From assembly GCA_036500765.1 (NCBI GenBank), contig DASYBM010000004.1:1984001-2048000 (forward strand): a DNA stretch of 64,000 nt, written 5' to 3'. Below the pieces are notes generated by a model, which saw only the letters and a list, made by a program, of their open reading frames with translations, was not told the origin of the DNA and searched no databases. Below are positions 16,766 to 25,394 of the stretch, one piece after another (the stretch's first letter is position 1; every line of letters starts with the position of its first letter). This DNA is from Candidatus Sulfotelmatobacter sp. GTDB lineage: Bacteria; Acidobacteriota; Terriglobia; Terriglobales; Acidobacteriaceae. Made by a program: the position numbers and the translations under genes.

Positions 16766-17191
16766 ATGACCAAGATTCTGCTCGTCGATGACAGCAAATT
16801 CCTGAGACTGGCTACGGAGCGTGCTCTCGCGCGTGCCGGCTATGACGTCTGCACCGCGACCGATGGGGAGCGAGCCCTGGAAATTGCGCGAGAAAAGAAG
16901 CCGGACGTGATCCTGTTGGACATGCTGCTGCCGAAGATGACGGGGCCGAATGTATTGAAGGCTTTAAAGAGCGATCCCGAGACAGCGAAAATCGCGGTCG
17001 TAGCGTTTACCGCGCTGTCGCAGAAGAATGAGGAACGCCTGCGGCAAGACGGGGCATGCGCCTTCCTGGAAAAGTCGGCGATGGGAATGGATAAGAGTTA
17101 CGAAACGTTGCTGACCGCGCTGGCTGAGATCGTGCGCAGATTGGATCTGAAGGTCCCGAACGGAGCCGCTATAACAGCCAGAGCAGATTGA
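16766..17191 (+). CDS. Single-domain response regulator (CheY-like)
   Basis: 141-residue receiver domain with no output domain. It has the acidic pair D8/D9 (ILLVDDSKFLR), phospho-acceptor D52 in VILLDMLLPKMTG, a Thr in VVAFTALSQ, and the Lys in FLEKS. The ATG at 16766 has GGAG just upstream; a GTG at 16727 is unlikely. It probably relays phosphate or interacts with a partner protein. No kinase is adjacent. The upstream 238 bp contains a 9-bp inverted repeat with arms far apart (16569-16577 and 16652-16660). Confidence 0.9.
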   Translation: MTKILLVDDSKFLRLATERALARAGYDVCTATDGERALEIAREKKPDVILLDMLLPKMTGPNVLKALKSDPETAKIAVVAFTALSQKNEERLRQDGACAFLEKSAMGMDKSYETLLTALAEIVRRLDLKVPNGAAITARAD

Positions 17192-17589
17192 ACGGCGAAG
17201 GATCGTTGTAATCCGGTGAAAGCTTGAGAGGAATGAGGGAATTCTATAGGAATCCGCCAGCTTTCAAGGGTCGGTTGCCATGTCTTAGCGCGCCGGGGAA
17301 CGGCGAGTAACCATAGAGAGGTGACCTTTGCGCTAAAAACGTGGTCGTCGCCCGCTTCGCTCACTCTCAGTCTTGGTCGCCGGTGTCATGAAAACAAAAC
17401 ACTTACAGATCGGGAACTCTAGACAGGTGGGCGGAGTCTATGTGGAGTGAGAGTGTCGTTCCACAGTTTTCGCGCGGGGAGCATCGAACACACCGGGCAC
17501 GCAGCAGTTTGGAGCAGGCTGGGCAGCAGATTTTAAGGCGCGGTAGGGTGTAAAATCCTATAATGATTTAGGAAGCAGGGGACGCCATT
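17192..17589. other. Intergenic region / leader of sigma factor gene
   Basis: 398 bp with no gene. It holds an 8-bp inverted repeat TGAAAGCT (17217-17224) and AGCTTTCA (17259-17266). A perfect TATAAT lies at 17559-17564, 25 bp before the sigma-factor ATG, without a clear -35, which may suggest regulated initiation. No known riboswitch was recognised. Confidence 0.4.
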
Positions 17590-18324
17590 ATGGCGGGAGT
17601 AACCACCTTGGGTGATCTGGCAAGTGCAATCGGAGCACGGTCGCAAGCAGAGGCGGCGATTGTCGCCGAACTGAAAGCTGGTTCGGAAGAGGCCTATGCC
17701 TGGCTGATTGGCGAGTTTCAGCAGCCGGTGTATGGGCTCGTCTATCGGATCGTGAATGATCCGGCGGACGCGGCCGACACGACCCAGGATGTGTTTCTGA
17801 AAGTGTTTCGCGGGATGAAGCATTTTCATGGCGGCTCGACGCTGAAGACGTGGATCTACCGCATCGCGCTGCATGAGGCGGCGAACCGGCGGCGGTGGTG
17901 GTTCCGGCATAAGGCGAAAGAGACTTCGATTGAGCCGGTGGAATCCGATGGACCGAGCCTGGGAGAGAATGCGATGCAGGTGGCGCTGACCGATCATGCG
18001 GAATCTCCGTTTGACCAGGTCGCGCATCACGAAGTGCAGCACCGGGTGGATGAGGAGTTGCGCAAAGTCCCGGAGCCGTACCGGACAACCTTGATTCTGC
18101 GCGATCTGGAAGACATGTCGTACGAAGAGATTGCCGAGGTTCTCGAGATTTCGCTGGGAACGGTGAAGTCTCGGCTTACGCGTGGCAGAGACGCACTGCG
18201 GCAACGGCTGGCGCCGTACGTACGCGAAGTTGGAAACGAATTGGGGTTAGCTTCGTCAAAACAAAATCATAAAGAGCGGTCGCAGGTTGCTGGAGGGGGT
18301 AGAAGGTTCGAGGTGATTTCATGA
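17590..18324 (+). CDS. ECF-type RNA polymerase sigma factor
   Basis: 244-residue extracytoplasmic-function sigma factor. Region 2 is visible as QPVYGLVYRIVNDPADAADT and TQDVFLKVFRG...LKTWIYRIALHEAANRRR (about 45-105). Region 4 is PEPYRTTLILRDLEDMSYEE...EVLEISLGTVKSRLTRGR (about 158-205). The stop overlaps the anti-sigma start by 4 bp (ATGA), the classic layout of a sigma factor controlled by its co-translated inhibitor. The pair probably responds to an envelope signal. The C-terminal extension beyond region 4 (about 30 residues) is basic and poorly conserved. Confidence 0.93.
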   Translation: MAGVTTLGDLASAIGARSQAEAAIVAELKAGSEEAYAWLIGEFQQPVYGLVYRIVNDPADAADTTQDVFLKVFRGMKHFHGGSTLKTWIYRIALHEAANRRRWWFRHKAKETSIEPVESDGPSLGENAMQVALTDHAESPFDQVAHHEVQHRVDEELRKVPEPYRTTLILRDLEDMSYEEIAEVLEISLGTVKSRLTRGRDALRQRLAPYVREVGNELGLASSKQNHKERSQVAGGGRRFEVIS

Positions 18325-19034
18325 TGGGCACAGTGAAGACAGGCACAGTGAATAATGCGCCACTGGAGTGCCCGCGGGCGAAGCGGCTATTCTCGCCATA
18401 TCTGGATGGAGCAATTACGGGCACGGAGATGCTCGCGCTGCAGGATCATTTGTCGGGGTGCGCGGATTGCAGCGGGGAGTATCGCGAACTGCGAAAGACG
18501 CAACAGTTGCTGGTGAGCACGATGCGGCCGAGGGTTCCGGCGGACCTGGGGTTGAGGCTGCGGTTGGCCATTTCGCGGGAAACGGACCAGGCCCGGCGAG
18601 TTCGTTTCGAAGGCTGGAGAATTCGGCTGGAAAATTCCCTGCACGCCTTCATGGTTCCGGCTACGGCTGGATTTCTGAGCGCATTGATTATCTTTGGCAT
18701 CGCCATGGTTTACTTTGTGGCGCCGTCGTCGCTGGTGGCGAGTAACGATGTACCGCTGGTCATGCTCAATACCGCGCCCGAATTGCAGCAGAGCGCCTTT
18801 GGCATGACTATGGATTCGATCGATGCCGATTCACTGGTGATTGAGGCTTACGTCGACGCCAACGGCCGGGTGCAGGATTACCGCATTCTGTCGGACACCG
18901 AAGCGTCAAAGGAAGTGTTGCCCCAAGTGAAGCGCATGTTGATCTTCACGACATTTCGTCCTGCGCTCTCAATGGGCCGGCCGACGCCGAGTCGTGCCGT
19001 ACTGTCGTTTTCGAAGATCAGCGTTCGAGGGTAA
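18321..19034 (+). CDS. Zinc-finger anti-sigma factor with periplasmic TonB-C-like domain
   Basis: 237-residue membrane anti-sigma factor. The cytoplasmic N-terminus carries a zinc-binding anti-sigma pattern: C17, then HLSGCADC as the HxxxCxxC motif. A membrane segment follows around residues 112-136 (FMVPATAGFLSALIIFGIAM). The periplasmic part ends in SLVIEAYVDANGRVQDYRIL and FRPALSMGRPTPSRAVLSF, which resembles the TonB C-terminal domain. It should hold the upstream ECF sigma factor until a signal releases it. The TonB-like end is unusual for this class and could sense an outer-membrane or periplasmic partner. A GAGGTG site precedes the start, inside the sigma gene. Confidence 0.85.
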   Translation: MMGTVKTGTVNNAPLECPRAKRLFSPYLDGAITGTEMLALQDHLSGCADCSGEYRELRKTQQLLVSTMRPRVPADLGLRLRLAISRETDQARRVRFEGWRIRLENSLHAFMVPATAGFLSALIIFGIAMVYFVAPSSLVASNDVPLVMLNTAPELQQSAFGMTMDSIDADSLVIEAYVDANGRVQDYRILSDTEASKEVLPQVKRMLIFTTFRPALSMGRPTPSRAVLSFSKISVRG

Positions 19035-19068
19035 TTAACACCGTACCGAAAACATGCCATCAAAGGAC

Positions 19069-19102
19069 GGGCACCCATGCCGGGTGCCCATTTCGTTTTT
19101 TC
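19069..19102 (+). terminator. Intrinsic terminator of the sigma/anti-sigma operon
   Basis: Perfect 8-bp stem GGGCACCC (19069-19076) and GGGTGCCC (19082-19089) with loop ATGCC, then a run of six T at 19097-19102. It lies 35 bp after the anti-sigma stop and just before the convergent gene ending at 19118. Confidence 0.85.
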
Positions 19103-19117
19103 ACTTCCGATACGAGC

Positions 19118-19504
19118 CTACTGGTGGCAGGAATCGGAAACCTGATGGACGTCGGTGGCTTTCAGGTGACCATGTTCGGCGTTGTTTTTCTTCATTCCGG
19201 TATCGTGCGCCATATCTTTCTCATCTTCTTTCATATTGTGGGCCATGGTGTGCGAGACCGCGCCAGTGACTTCCACGGTATGGTTCACCTGGCTAGCCAA
19301 ATCGACCGAACTGTTGCCGTGAATCTCCCAGGTGCTGCCATCGTTGGCGGTTAAGGTGTAGTTGTTGCCGTTCTGGGTGAGGCATCCGGTCATGGTTCGT
19401 ACTTCGCTCTTGGACTTGTCTTCGCTGGAGTTTTGGGCGAAGGTCCAAGCTGTCATCAGACATATCAGCGTCACACACATCAACAGGCGATTGAATGTAT
19501 TCAT
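19118..19504 (-). CDS. Small exported protein, DUF5818-like
   Basis: 128-residue secreted protein. It has a signal peptide MNTFNRLLMCVTLICLMTAW with a cleavage region near TFAQN, then a beta-rich core MTGCLTQNGNNYTLTAND, GSTWEIHGNSSVDLASQVNH and TVEVTGAV, and a His/Met/Lys-rich C-terminus (MAHNMKEDEKDMAHDTGMKK). The core resembles the acidobacterial DUF5818 family; the tail could bind metal but that is only suggested by composition. The ATG at 19504 follows an AAAGGAG site, so the longer upstream frame is rejected. Confidence 0.75.
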   Translation of the reverse strand: MNTFNRLLMCVTLICLMTAWTFAQNSSEDKSKSEVRTMTGCLTQNGNNYTLTANDGSTWEIHGNSSVDLASQVNHTVEVTGAVSHTMAHNMKEDEKDMAHDTGMKKNNAEHGHLKATDVHQVSDSCHQ

Positions 19505-19666
19505 TCGGATTGCTCCTTTTTTGTTAGCGCCCCCAAAACCGCTGCCGAGGGGCCACTCAAGATTTACGTTGAAAGTAGGTTGCGCGTTGCTGGCGGAGAG
19601 TTGCCGCTGCCCGGCCGAGATAGGATTTTGCACGAGGCAGACTGCGCGCATTCAGACAAAATAGCA

Positions 19667-20128
19667 CTACCCCGCCGCGGCAGAGTTTGTTGCGGGAGCC
19701 GTCTGGTTGACAATCAACCAGTAGAGCCCGAGTTGCTGCACGATCTGCTGGAATTTTGCGAAGTCTACGGGTTTTTGGATGTAACTGTTGACGTGCAATT
19801 GATAGCTGTCGATCAGATCCCGTTGTTCGTTCGATGCAGTCAGAATTACCACCGGAAGAAGACTGGTGCGGGGATTGTTGCGAATAGCTCGCAGCACCTC
19901 GATGCCTCCAATTTTGGGTAGTTTCAAATCGAGCAGAACAAACTTGGGATTGGAGAATTCACGACTGGCGTGCGAACCCTGGCAAAACAAAAAGTCAAGT
20001 GCTTCTGCCCCATCGCGGGCGATGTGCATGGTGTTTACCATCTTGCCCCGTCGCATGGCCGCCAGCGTTAGTTCCACGTCTGCCTGGTCATCTTCGACAT
20101 ACAGGATTTCTACTTCATCATGAATCAT
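19667..20128 (-). CDS. Response regulator, Rcp1-type single receiver domain
   Basis: 153-residue receiver of the type paired with phytochrome-like and hybrid sensor kinases. Acidic residues are E12/D13/D14 in LYVEDDQADVELT; phospho-acceptor D67 lies in FVLLDLKLPKIGG; Thr and Lys switch positions appear in VVILTASNEQ and YIQKPVDFAKFQQIV. The GSHASREFSNP insertion before the phosphorylation strand is characteristic of Rcp1-like proteins. It starts 10 bp after the histidine kinase stop behind an AGGAG site, so the two form an operon and a likely cognate pair. Confidence 0.93.
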   Translation of the reverse strand: MIHDEVEILYVEDDQADVELTLAAMRRGKMVNTMHIARDGAEALDFLFCQGSHASREFSNPKFVLLDLKLPKIGGIEVLRAIRNNPRTSLLPVVILTASNEQRDLIDSYQLHVNSYIQKPVDFAKFQQIVQQLGLYWLIVNQTAPATNSAAAG

Positions 20129-20138
20129 TGGGTTACTC

Positions 20139-22109
20139 CTATTGGCTGGCTCCCGGGAACGGACAAGTCCGCCCGGTCAATGCCAGGGTCTCCTCCGGCG
20201 TTGGGTTCAGGTTTTGCCCTAGTTCGAAAAAGAAAGCGGCGCCTTGATCTACCTTCCCTTCTGCCCAGATGCGGCCCCCATGTTTTCGGACGATGCGCTG
20301 GACCGTGGCCAATCCCACGCCGGCTCCTTCAAACTCTTCGGCGCGGTGCAGTCGCTGGAAAGCGCCAAATAGTTTGTGGACGTATTGCTGCTCAAATCCT
20401 GCGCCGTTGTCTCGGACATAGATAACCGAACGGCCCTCGACCGCAGGTTCACGAACAAGTTCGCCAATCTCGATGAGAGCCGAATCCCGGCGTCGGGTGT
20501 ACTTCACGGCATTGGAAAGCAGGTTGGCGAACACCTGCTTCATCAATCCGGGATCGCATGGCACACTGGGCAATTCTTGAATGCGCCACTCGATCTGCCG
20601 TCCCTCGCAGTCGGGTTGAAGATCGCGGAGCACGCTCTTCACCAGCAAATTCAAATCCGTGAGTTTACAATCGAGTTCCTTCCGCCCGATGCGGCCCAGG
20701 TTCAACAAGCCGTCCACCAGTCCACCCATGCTGGTGGCGCCTTCCTGAATCATGCGCAGGTAATGCTGGGCTGTCGTGTCCAGGTCGGGGCCGTACTCGT
20801 CGTGGAGCAACTTGGAGAATCCATCCATGTGCCGGATTGGAGCCCTGAGATCGTGCGACACGGAGTAACTGAAACTCTCCAATTCTTCGTTGGCCGCGAT
20901 GAGTTCGGTGTTTCGCCCCGCCAGTTCGCGGTTCAAGTTCTGAATCTGGTCTTGCGCCCGTTTGCGCTCAGTAATATCTCGTATTGCGCTGGAGACCAGG
21001 ATCCCATCTTCCGTTTCCAATGGGCTGAGGCTGATCTCGATGGGAAATTCCCGGCCGTCCTTATGTAATCCATACAATTCTAGGCCGGCGCCCATGGGAC
21101 GGACCCGGGGATCGGAAAAAAACGCGTCGCGGTGAGCCGGGTGCTGATCCTGAAAACGTTTGGGCACCAGGACCTCAATCTTTCGGCCCAAAACTTCCTC
21201 TCTACGATAGCCAAACAAGCGGTCGACCTGCGCGTTGACCAGGACAATCGTTCCGGTTCGATCCACTACCACCATGGCATCGGGGGCTGCTTCCAGCAGA
21301 GCGCGAAACTTGGCCTCGGCCCGCTTGCGGCTGGTAATGTCGCGGATGGCGCCGGAGACTAATATGCCCTCCGCTGTCTGCAAGGGACTGAGACTGATTT
21401 CGATGGGGAACTCGCGGCCGTATTTGTGCAATCCATACAACTCAATGCCGGCCCCCATGGGACGTACCCGGGGATCGGCGAAGAAGGCATTGCGATGGCC
21501 GGGATGCTGTCCGCGGAATCGCTCCGGCACTAATATTTCGATCGGCTGTTGCAACAGTTCCTCGCGACCATATCCGAATAACTTCTCGACCTGGGCGTTG
21601 ACGAGTACGATTTTTCCTTCGCGATTCACCACGACCATGGCGTCGGGGGCAGCTTCCAGTAGAGCGCGAAACCTCTCTTCCGCCTGTCTTCGCTCCGCGG
21701 CCTGTTTGGCGAGTTCGCTATTGACCGCCAGTAATCCGGCGGGACTGGGCAGCGTCAATACTTTGGGAACCACTGCCAGTAGCAATGCCGCCGTGGTCAC
21801 GGAGACCGCCGCGGTGGCCGCCTTTACGATGCCCGATAAAAAATAGTCCGGGCGCCATACCGTCCACACTTCCAGCAGGTGGGTTGTGCCACAACTCAGT
21901 ATGAACGCTCCGAACATGAGGAACATCCAGTGGAAAGGCAAGTCCCGGCGCTTGCGGACAACGTAAATCAGCACCAGTGGTATGCAGTAATACGAAATCG
22001 TGATAAGGAGATCGGAGATGACATGAAGCCATACAATCCACGGATTCCACTGATAGCAGTAGCCGTGCGGCATGAAGTCGGAAGAAAATAGCGGATTGAG
22101 AGATTCCAA
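20139..22109 (-). CDS. Ethylene-receptor-like sensor histidine kinase with two PAS domains
   Basis: 656-residue kinase. Residues 20-115 form three membrane helices that match the ethylene-binding domain of plant ETR1. Asp33, Tyr40, Ile43, Pro44, Ile70, Cys73 and His77 correspond to ETR1 Asp25, Tyr32, Ile35, Pro36, Ile62, Cys65 and His69 with identical spacing; Cys and His bind copper in ETR1. Two nearly duplicate PAS domains follow (about 147-260 and 268-381), then HisKA with phospho-His419 ([15 protein letters not shown]) and an HATPase with N (NLLSNAVKY), G1 (VRDNGAGFE) and G2 (GAGVGLATV) boxes. I prefer the TTG start because GGAG lies 8 bases upstream; ATG 22073 would lose 12 residues before the domain. 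It is transcribed with the Rcp1-type regulator. Confidence 0.93.
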   Translation of the reverse strand: MESLNPLFSSDFMPHGYCYQWNPWIVWLHVISDLLITISYYCIPLVLIYVVRKRRDLPFHWMFLMFGAFILSCGTTHLLEVWTVWRPDYFLSGIVKAATAAVSVTTAALLLAVVPKVLTLPSPAGLLAVNSELAKQAAERRQAEERFRALLEAAPDAMVVVNREGKIVLVNAQVEKLFGYGREELLQQPIEILVPERFRGQHPGHRNAFFADPRVRPMGAGIELYGLHKYGREFPIEISLSPLQTAEGILVSGAIRDITSRKRAEAKFRALLEAAPDAMVVVDRTGTIVLVNAQVDRLFGYRREEVLGRKIEVLVPKRFQDQHPAHRDAFFSDPRVRPMGAGLELYGLHKDGREFPIEISLSPLETEDGILVSSAIRDITERKRAQDQIQNLNRELAGRNTELIAANEELESFSYSVSHDLRAPIRHMDGFSKLLHDEYGPDLDTTAQHYLRMIQEGATSMGGLVDGLLNLGRIGRKELDCKLTDLNLLVKSVLRDLQPDCEGRQIEWRIQELPSVPCDPGLMKQVFANLLSNAVKYTRRRDSALIEIGELVREPAVEGRSVIYVRDNGAGFEQQYVHKLFGAFQRLHRAEEFEGAGVGLATVQRIVRKHGGRIWAEGKVDQGAAFFFELGQNLNPTPEETLALTGRTCPFPGASQ

Positions 22110-22483
22110 AACCCCAACTCCTGCGTCGGATCCGATGAAGAGAGCGCGGACGCAGTTCTGACGTCTGAATTCCAGGATTCGCTACCGATATCCGGTAGTA
22201 TCTCTGGCCGTGTGCGGCTCCGCCGCCTGTGAGTAATAGTCGTACAGTTCGGCGAGAGCCGAAAGGACCGAAGGGGCATGCTGACGCGAAATGCAATAGT
22301 GTATTTCCTATTTCGACACTATTCCGGAAACGGATCGGCTCGGAAGACTCATGACGGGCGCCTCCCCGTTTTCAGACAAGCACGCCAACGTCCGCATGTC
22401 ATCGATGAAGCAAAACCTTGCAAAAAGCGCGGCCACGGCGCAGTTTATGTAGGGAGTGGCCGGAAATGGAGGCAGAGGCGGGA
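22110..22483. other. Divergent intergenic region
   Basis: 374 bp between the histidine kinase (leftward) and the truncated UnbV-type gene (rightward). No gene is visible. One short dyad, CTACCG (22182-22187) and CGGTAG (22193-22198) around ATATC, lies 73 bp from the kinase start and could be an operator. Confidence 0.35.
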
Positions 22484-22990
22484 ATGCGCGTCCTAAAGCT
22501 TGTTTTACTTACCTTCGCTCTCATGCTGGGTTCGCTTCCTTCTGCAATAACCGATTCCAGCCCTAGCCCAATCCTATTCGAGCTGCAGAAAATCCCGTTT
22601 CACTTGGAGAATGGAGTTACTCCGGCGAAGAACGCACCTGAAACTATGGCTGGCGGCGTGGCCATTTTCGATTACAACGGCGACGGACGTCCCGACATTT
22701 TCTTCACCAATGGCGCCAACCTTGCGACGCTCCAGAAAGACTCGCCAAAATTCCGCAACCGCCTCTTCCGAAATGACGGCAACGGCACCTTCACCGATGT
22801 TACCAATACCGCCGGCCTGGCAGGCGCGGGATATGGCTATGCGTCGTCGAGCAATGGCCCCGTGCATTTTGGCCTGGGTGCCGACAGCCATGTAGGAGCG
22901 ATCGAAATTCACTGGCCCCCAGGTGCCATCCAAATACTGCGCGACGTCGACGCGGACCGCGTCCTGAAGGTAACGGAACCCGAAAAGTAA
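22484..22990 (+). pseudogene. CRTAC1/ASPIC-UnbV family protein, internally deleted
   Basis: The open 168-residue frame has a signal peptide (MRVLKLVLLTFALMLGSLPS), one FG-GAP-type calcium-binding repeat (GGVAIFDYNGDGRPDIFFTN), then NRLFRNDGNGTFTDVTNTAG. Immediately after AGYGYA it jumps to the family's C-terminal ASPIC/UnbV segment, VHFGLGADSHVGAIEIHWPP...DRVLKVTEPEK. Intact family members are, from general knowledge, 500 or more residues with several FG-GAP repeats, so several hundred residues are missing at about 22840-22862 without loss of frame. I call it a relic of an exported repeat protein; a shortened but functional protein cannot be excluded. Confidence 0.7.
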
Positions 22991-23121
22991 GCACAAGGTT
23001 TTTAGACGACTTAGGCTCGGGAAGCACACTGGGGCGGAAGCTTTTCCCGCTAGCGCAAAGGACGTGACTTGCCGAGGTTAACCTGTTCCGTCTTCCAAAA
23101 GGCATAAACGGCCCATGCTAG

Positions 23122-24240
23122 TCACCCCATCCGCTTCTGCTTTACGGAGAGAGTGGAGTTCACCACAGGAGTCGCCCCATTTTGAGCATCATCGGAACCC
23201 TTCGACGCGTTCCGCGAATCGATCACACGTCGGACAGCCCAATACGGTATTTTGATCTGATTCATCAGGACTTCCCCGCTTACCCAAACTGCCGATCGCA
23301 TCGAAAAGTACGAAACCCGCAGGGGTGCGTGAGACTCCCCTTCGTGCGCTGGCTCATAACCCAAACCTGCCATCTGCCTTCCCGCAACCTGCTCGATGAG
23401 TTTGGACTGAGCAGGGGAAAGAATTCCTCGCCAGGCATCGGTGCGGCCGGAATCCAATGGTTTTCGAGTCAGGACGTGCAAATCCGGTTTGCCGCCACAT
23501 CTGCGCGGCCGTACGTAGTCGGACGCGACTTGATGAGCCTTCAGCATCGCTCTCACGAACGTAATGCCCAGGAACGAACAGATTCCATTTAGACTTTCCT
23601 CTGGCTGAGTTACGAAATCTTCGTATCGCACCAGCATGTAGCGGTCGCTGTTTTCCGATTCCTTGCGCGACTCTTGCCGGGCATGAACTTCTAAACAGCG
23701 CAGCCAGTGGTGGGCAGCGCTATAGACATTCCAGTCGGTGAATTGCCCTCGGTTGAAGGCCTTGATGGTAGAGCAAACCACGGCGCGAGGGTCGCGCACG
23801 ATGTGGATAATCCCCGCGTTCGGAAAGCAGGCGCGAATCTCGGGCAGCTTTAAAATATGCGCCGGAGTCTTTTCACCCCAGCGGCTCTTGCCTTCGCGGG
23901 CGGCTATCGCTCCCATCAGTATGTTCAGTATGTGGGCGTAGCTCGGCGCATCAGCCAACTGGCTTTGTATCTCTCGATTCTCGAGGAGATCGTTGTAAGG
24001 GCAACACTCGGAAAGAACACCGCGCCAGTGGTCGAGCAGAGATCGGAAGTTCACTTCATTGGCGGGCGGCCCAAACCTTCGATACTCAAAGAATGCCTGC
24101 GTTTCCCCATACACACCAAGTTCAGGATGCATATTGAGGGCAAGTTGTAGCGGAGTAGTGCCGGAGCGGCCCGCTCCCACTACGAACACAGGTTCAATGC
24201 CAGGGATCGAGCCCAAGGGAATTGGACGTAAGTTGAGCAT
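23122..24240 (-). CDS. PAPS-dependent sulfotransferase family protein
   Basis: About 372 residues from the ATG used here. The 5'-phosphosulfate-binding loop is VFVVGAGRSGTTPLQLAL near the N-terminus. The 3'-phosphate-binding element is IIHIVRDPRAVVCSTIKAFN, with Arg and Ser at expected positions. This matches Sulfotransfer_1/3 proteins that move sulfate from PAPS to a carbohydrate, lipid or other acceptor; the acceptor is not identifiable. A GTG at 24273 would add 11 hydrophobic residues. Neither start has a good ribosome site. The flanking genes are decayed, so no pathway context is available. Confidence 0.82.
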   Translation of the reverse strand: MLNLRPIPLGSIPGIEPVFVVGAGRSGTTPLQLALNMHPELGVYGETQAFFEYRRFGPPANEVNFRSLLDHWRGVLSECCPYNDLLENREIQSQLADAPSYAHILNILMGAIAAREGKSRWGEKTPAHILKLPEIRACFPNAGIIHIVRDPRAVVCSTIKAFNRGQFTDWNVYSAAHHWLRCLEVHARQESRKESENSDRYMLVRYEDFVTQPEESLNGICSFLGITFVRAMLKAHQVASDYVRPRRCGGKPDLHVLTRKPLDSGRTDAWRGILSPAQSKLIEQVAGRQMAGLGYEPAHEGESHAPLRVSYFSMRSAVWVSGEVLMNQIKIPYWAVRRVIDSRNASKGSDDAQNGATPVVNSTLSVKQKRMG

Positions 24241-24316
24241 CAAAGGGACCAGCAGCAGGAGAAATGCTAGCACACAAGAGCGATGTCGGGTCGGCGTTTA
24301 GGAGCGACTGGGTCGG

Positions 24317-24898
24317 TTAATTCACCGTGAAATTTCCTCCAGGGACAGTGGTCGACAGGCCACCGATTATCACCACGACGGGACTTGGGTATTGTTCGAG
24401 CTGAAAACCGTTTGTGTCGAACCCGTAATGTCGAGCGTGGTGCCGTCGCCGAAGGTTCCGATGACATAGGTTGGGTATTGGTCGCCGACCGACTTGAGAT
24501 TGAGCGGGGGGCGGATTGGCCGCAATGCTGGTGGGAACGTACTGTCGCTCAACGTCAATTGCAACCGGCACAGACTCGACATCGCCGCTCGCGTTGGTTC
24601 CGATCGCAGTAAGGTTGTAGAGTCCTGCGGGAATAGTGGTTGGAACGGCAAGCGTAAACTGGTTCGCGGACGAGGTCGCTTGCACCTCCGGAAGCGGACC
24701 TTGGGGAATCACGCCCACGATTTGGACCGAGGGGTCAGCAGAGACGGTTATGGTGATTGTCTGGCCCTCGGTAGCTAAGCTATTGTTGGCCGGGGCAGTA
24801 ATCTGGATCAGAGGTTGTTGGGCATAGGCAGGCATCGATCCAAGCGCCGTGAGCCCAAAAAGAATGGTCGAAAGAAAGATTCCGTTCTTGCGATTCAT
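24317..24898 (-). pseudogene. Exported Ig-like domain protein, frameshifted
   Basis: The frame starts MNRKNGIFLSTILFGLTALG with a signal peptide ending near PAYAQQ. A first beta-sandwich repeat follows (ITAPANNSLATEGQTITITV...YNLTAIGTNASGDVESVPVA). After QYVPTSIAANPP the frame turns into basic, non-Ig sequence. A neighbouring frame (about 24370-24500) continues the expected Ig-like repeat as LNLKSVGDQYPTYVIGTFGD and TTLDITGSTQTVFSSNNTQV. The original frame resumes as VVVIIGGLSTTVPGGNFTVN before the stop. At least two compensating indels, or sequencing errors, therefore interrupt a bacterial Ig-like (Big_2-type) repeat protein. Confidence 0.65.
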
Positions 24899-24946
24899 TA
24901 TTTCCTCCGCAATACCGGCCCGCGTCATGCTGCCGTCTAGGTCTAG

Positions 24947-25210
24947 TCATCGAGACCTTTGTCGAAGCCTCGTAACCACAAAATAGATCAGGCACATCAA
25001 GGCGAACCAGAAAGCGCAGTCAACAGACAACTGCGTAGCGAACGCCGCGCTGAGGCCTCGACCTGACGTGCCGACAGACTCCGCTGCTCTGACGCCGGGA
25101 GTACGGATGCCATAGTCTGCTTTCAATGCCCAGCCGCCGAGCGCGAGGTAAAGCGACAGAGCCAGCCCCGCTGATGCAAGAACGATCTTGAATATAGCCT
25201 GTCTAGTCAT
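24947..25210 (-). CDS. Small membrane protein A (paralogue of adjacent gene)
   Basis: 87 residues, two hydrophobic helices (about 9-27 and 60-80). The C-terminal helix region DCAFWFALMCLIYFVVTRLR parallels DWIFWFAMMCAVYLAVAKMS of the upstream neighbour. Its ATG lies inside the last codons of that neighbour (8-bp overlap), pointing to translational coupling. I do not recognise a family. A longer frame starting at 25288 is rejected because its extra N-terminus is the other gene read out of frame. Confidence 0.65.
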   Translation of the reverse strand: MTRQAIFKIVLASAGLALSLYLALGGWALKADYGIRTPGVRAAESVGTSGRGLSAAFATQLSVDCAFWFALMCLIYFVVTRLRQRSR

Positions 25211-25394
25211 CGAACCTAAAGTCCCTGGCCCTATTAGCGAATCCCTTTGCCCTTCGCGACATCTTCGCGACCGCGAGATAGACCGCACACATCATGGCGA
25301 ACCAGAAAATCCAGTCGACGAAGACCGCCAAGAAGCCGGACAGCATGAGCGCGGCGAGAATCAGCGCGACAATGAATGCGGTATTCCTTTTCAT
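25203..25394 (-). CDS. Small membrane protein B
   Basis: 63 residues with two helices (about 5-26 and 28-45) and a basic tail ending ARDFRFDD. The second helix, DWIFWFAMMCAVYLAVAKMS, is shared in pattern with the downstream paralogue. It is the first of two overlapping genes and probably arose with it by duplication. Function is unknown; the FWFAxMCxxY motif may be useful for a search. Confidence 0.65.
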   Translation of the reverse strand: MKRNTAFIVALILAALMLSGFLAVFVDWIFWFAMMCAVYLAVAKMSRRAKGFANRARDFRFDD

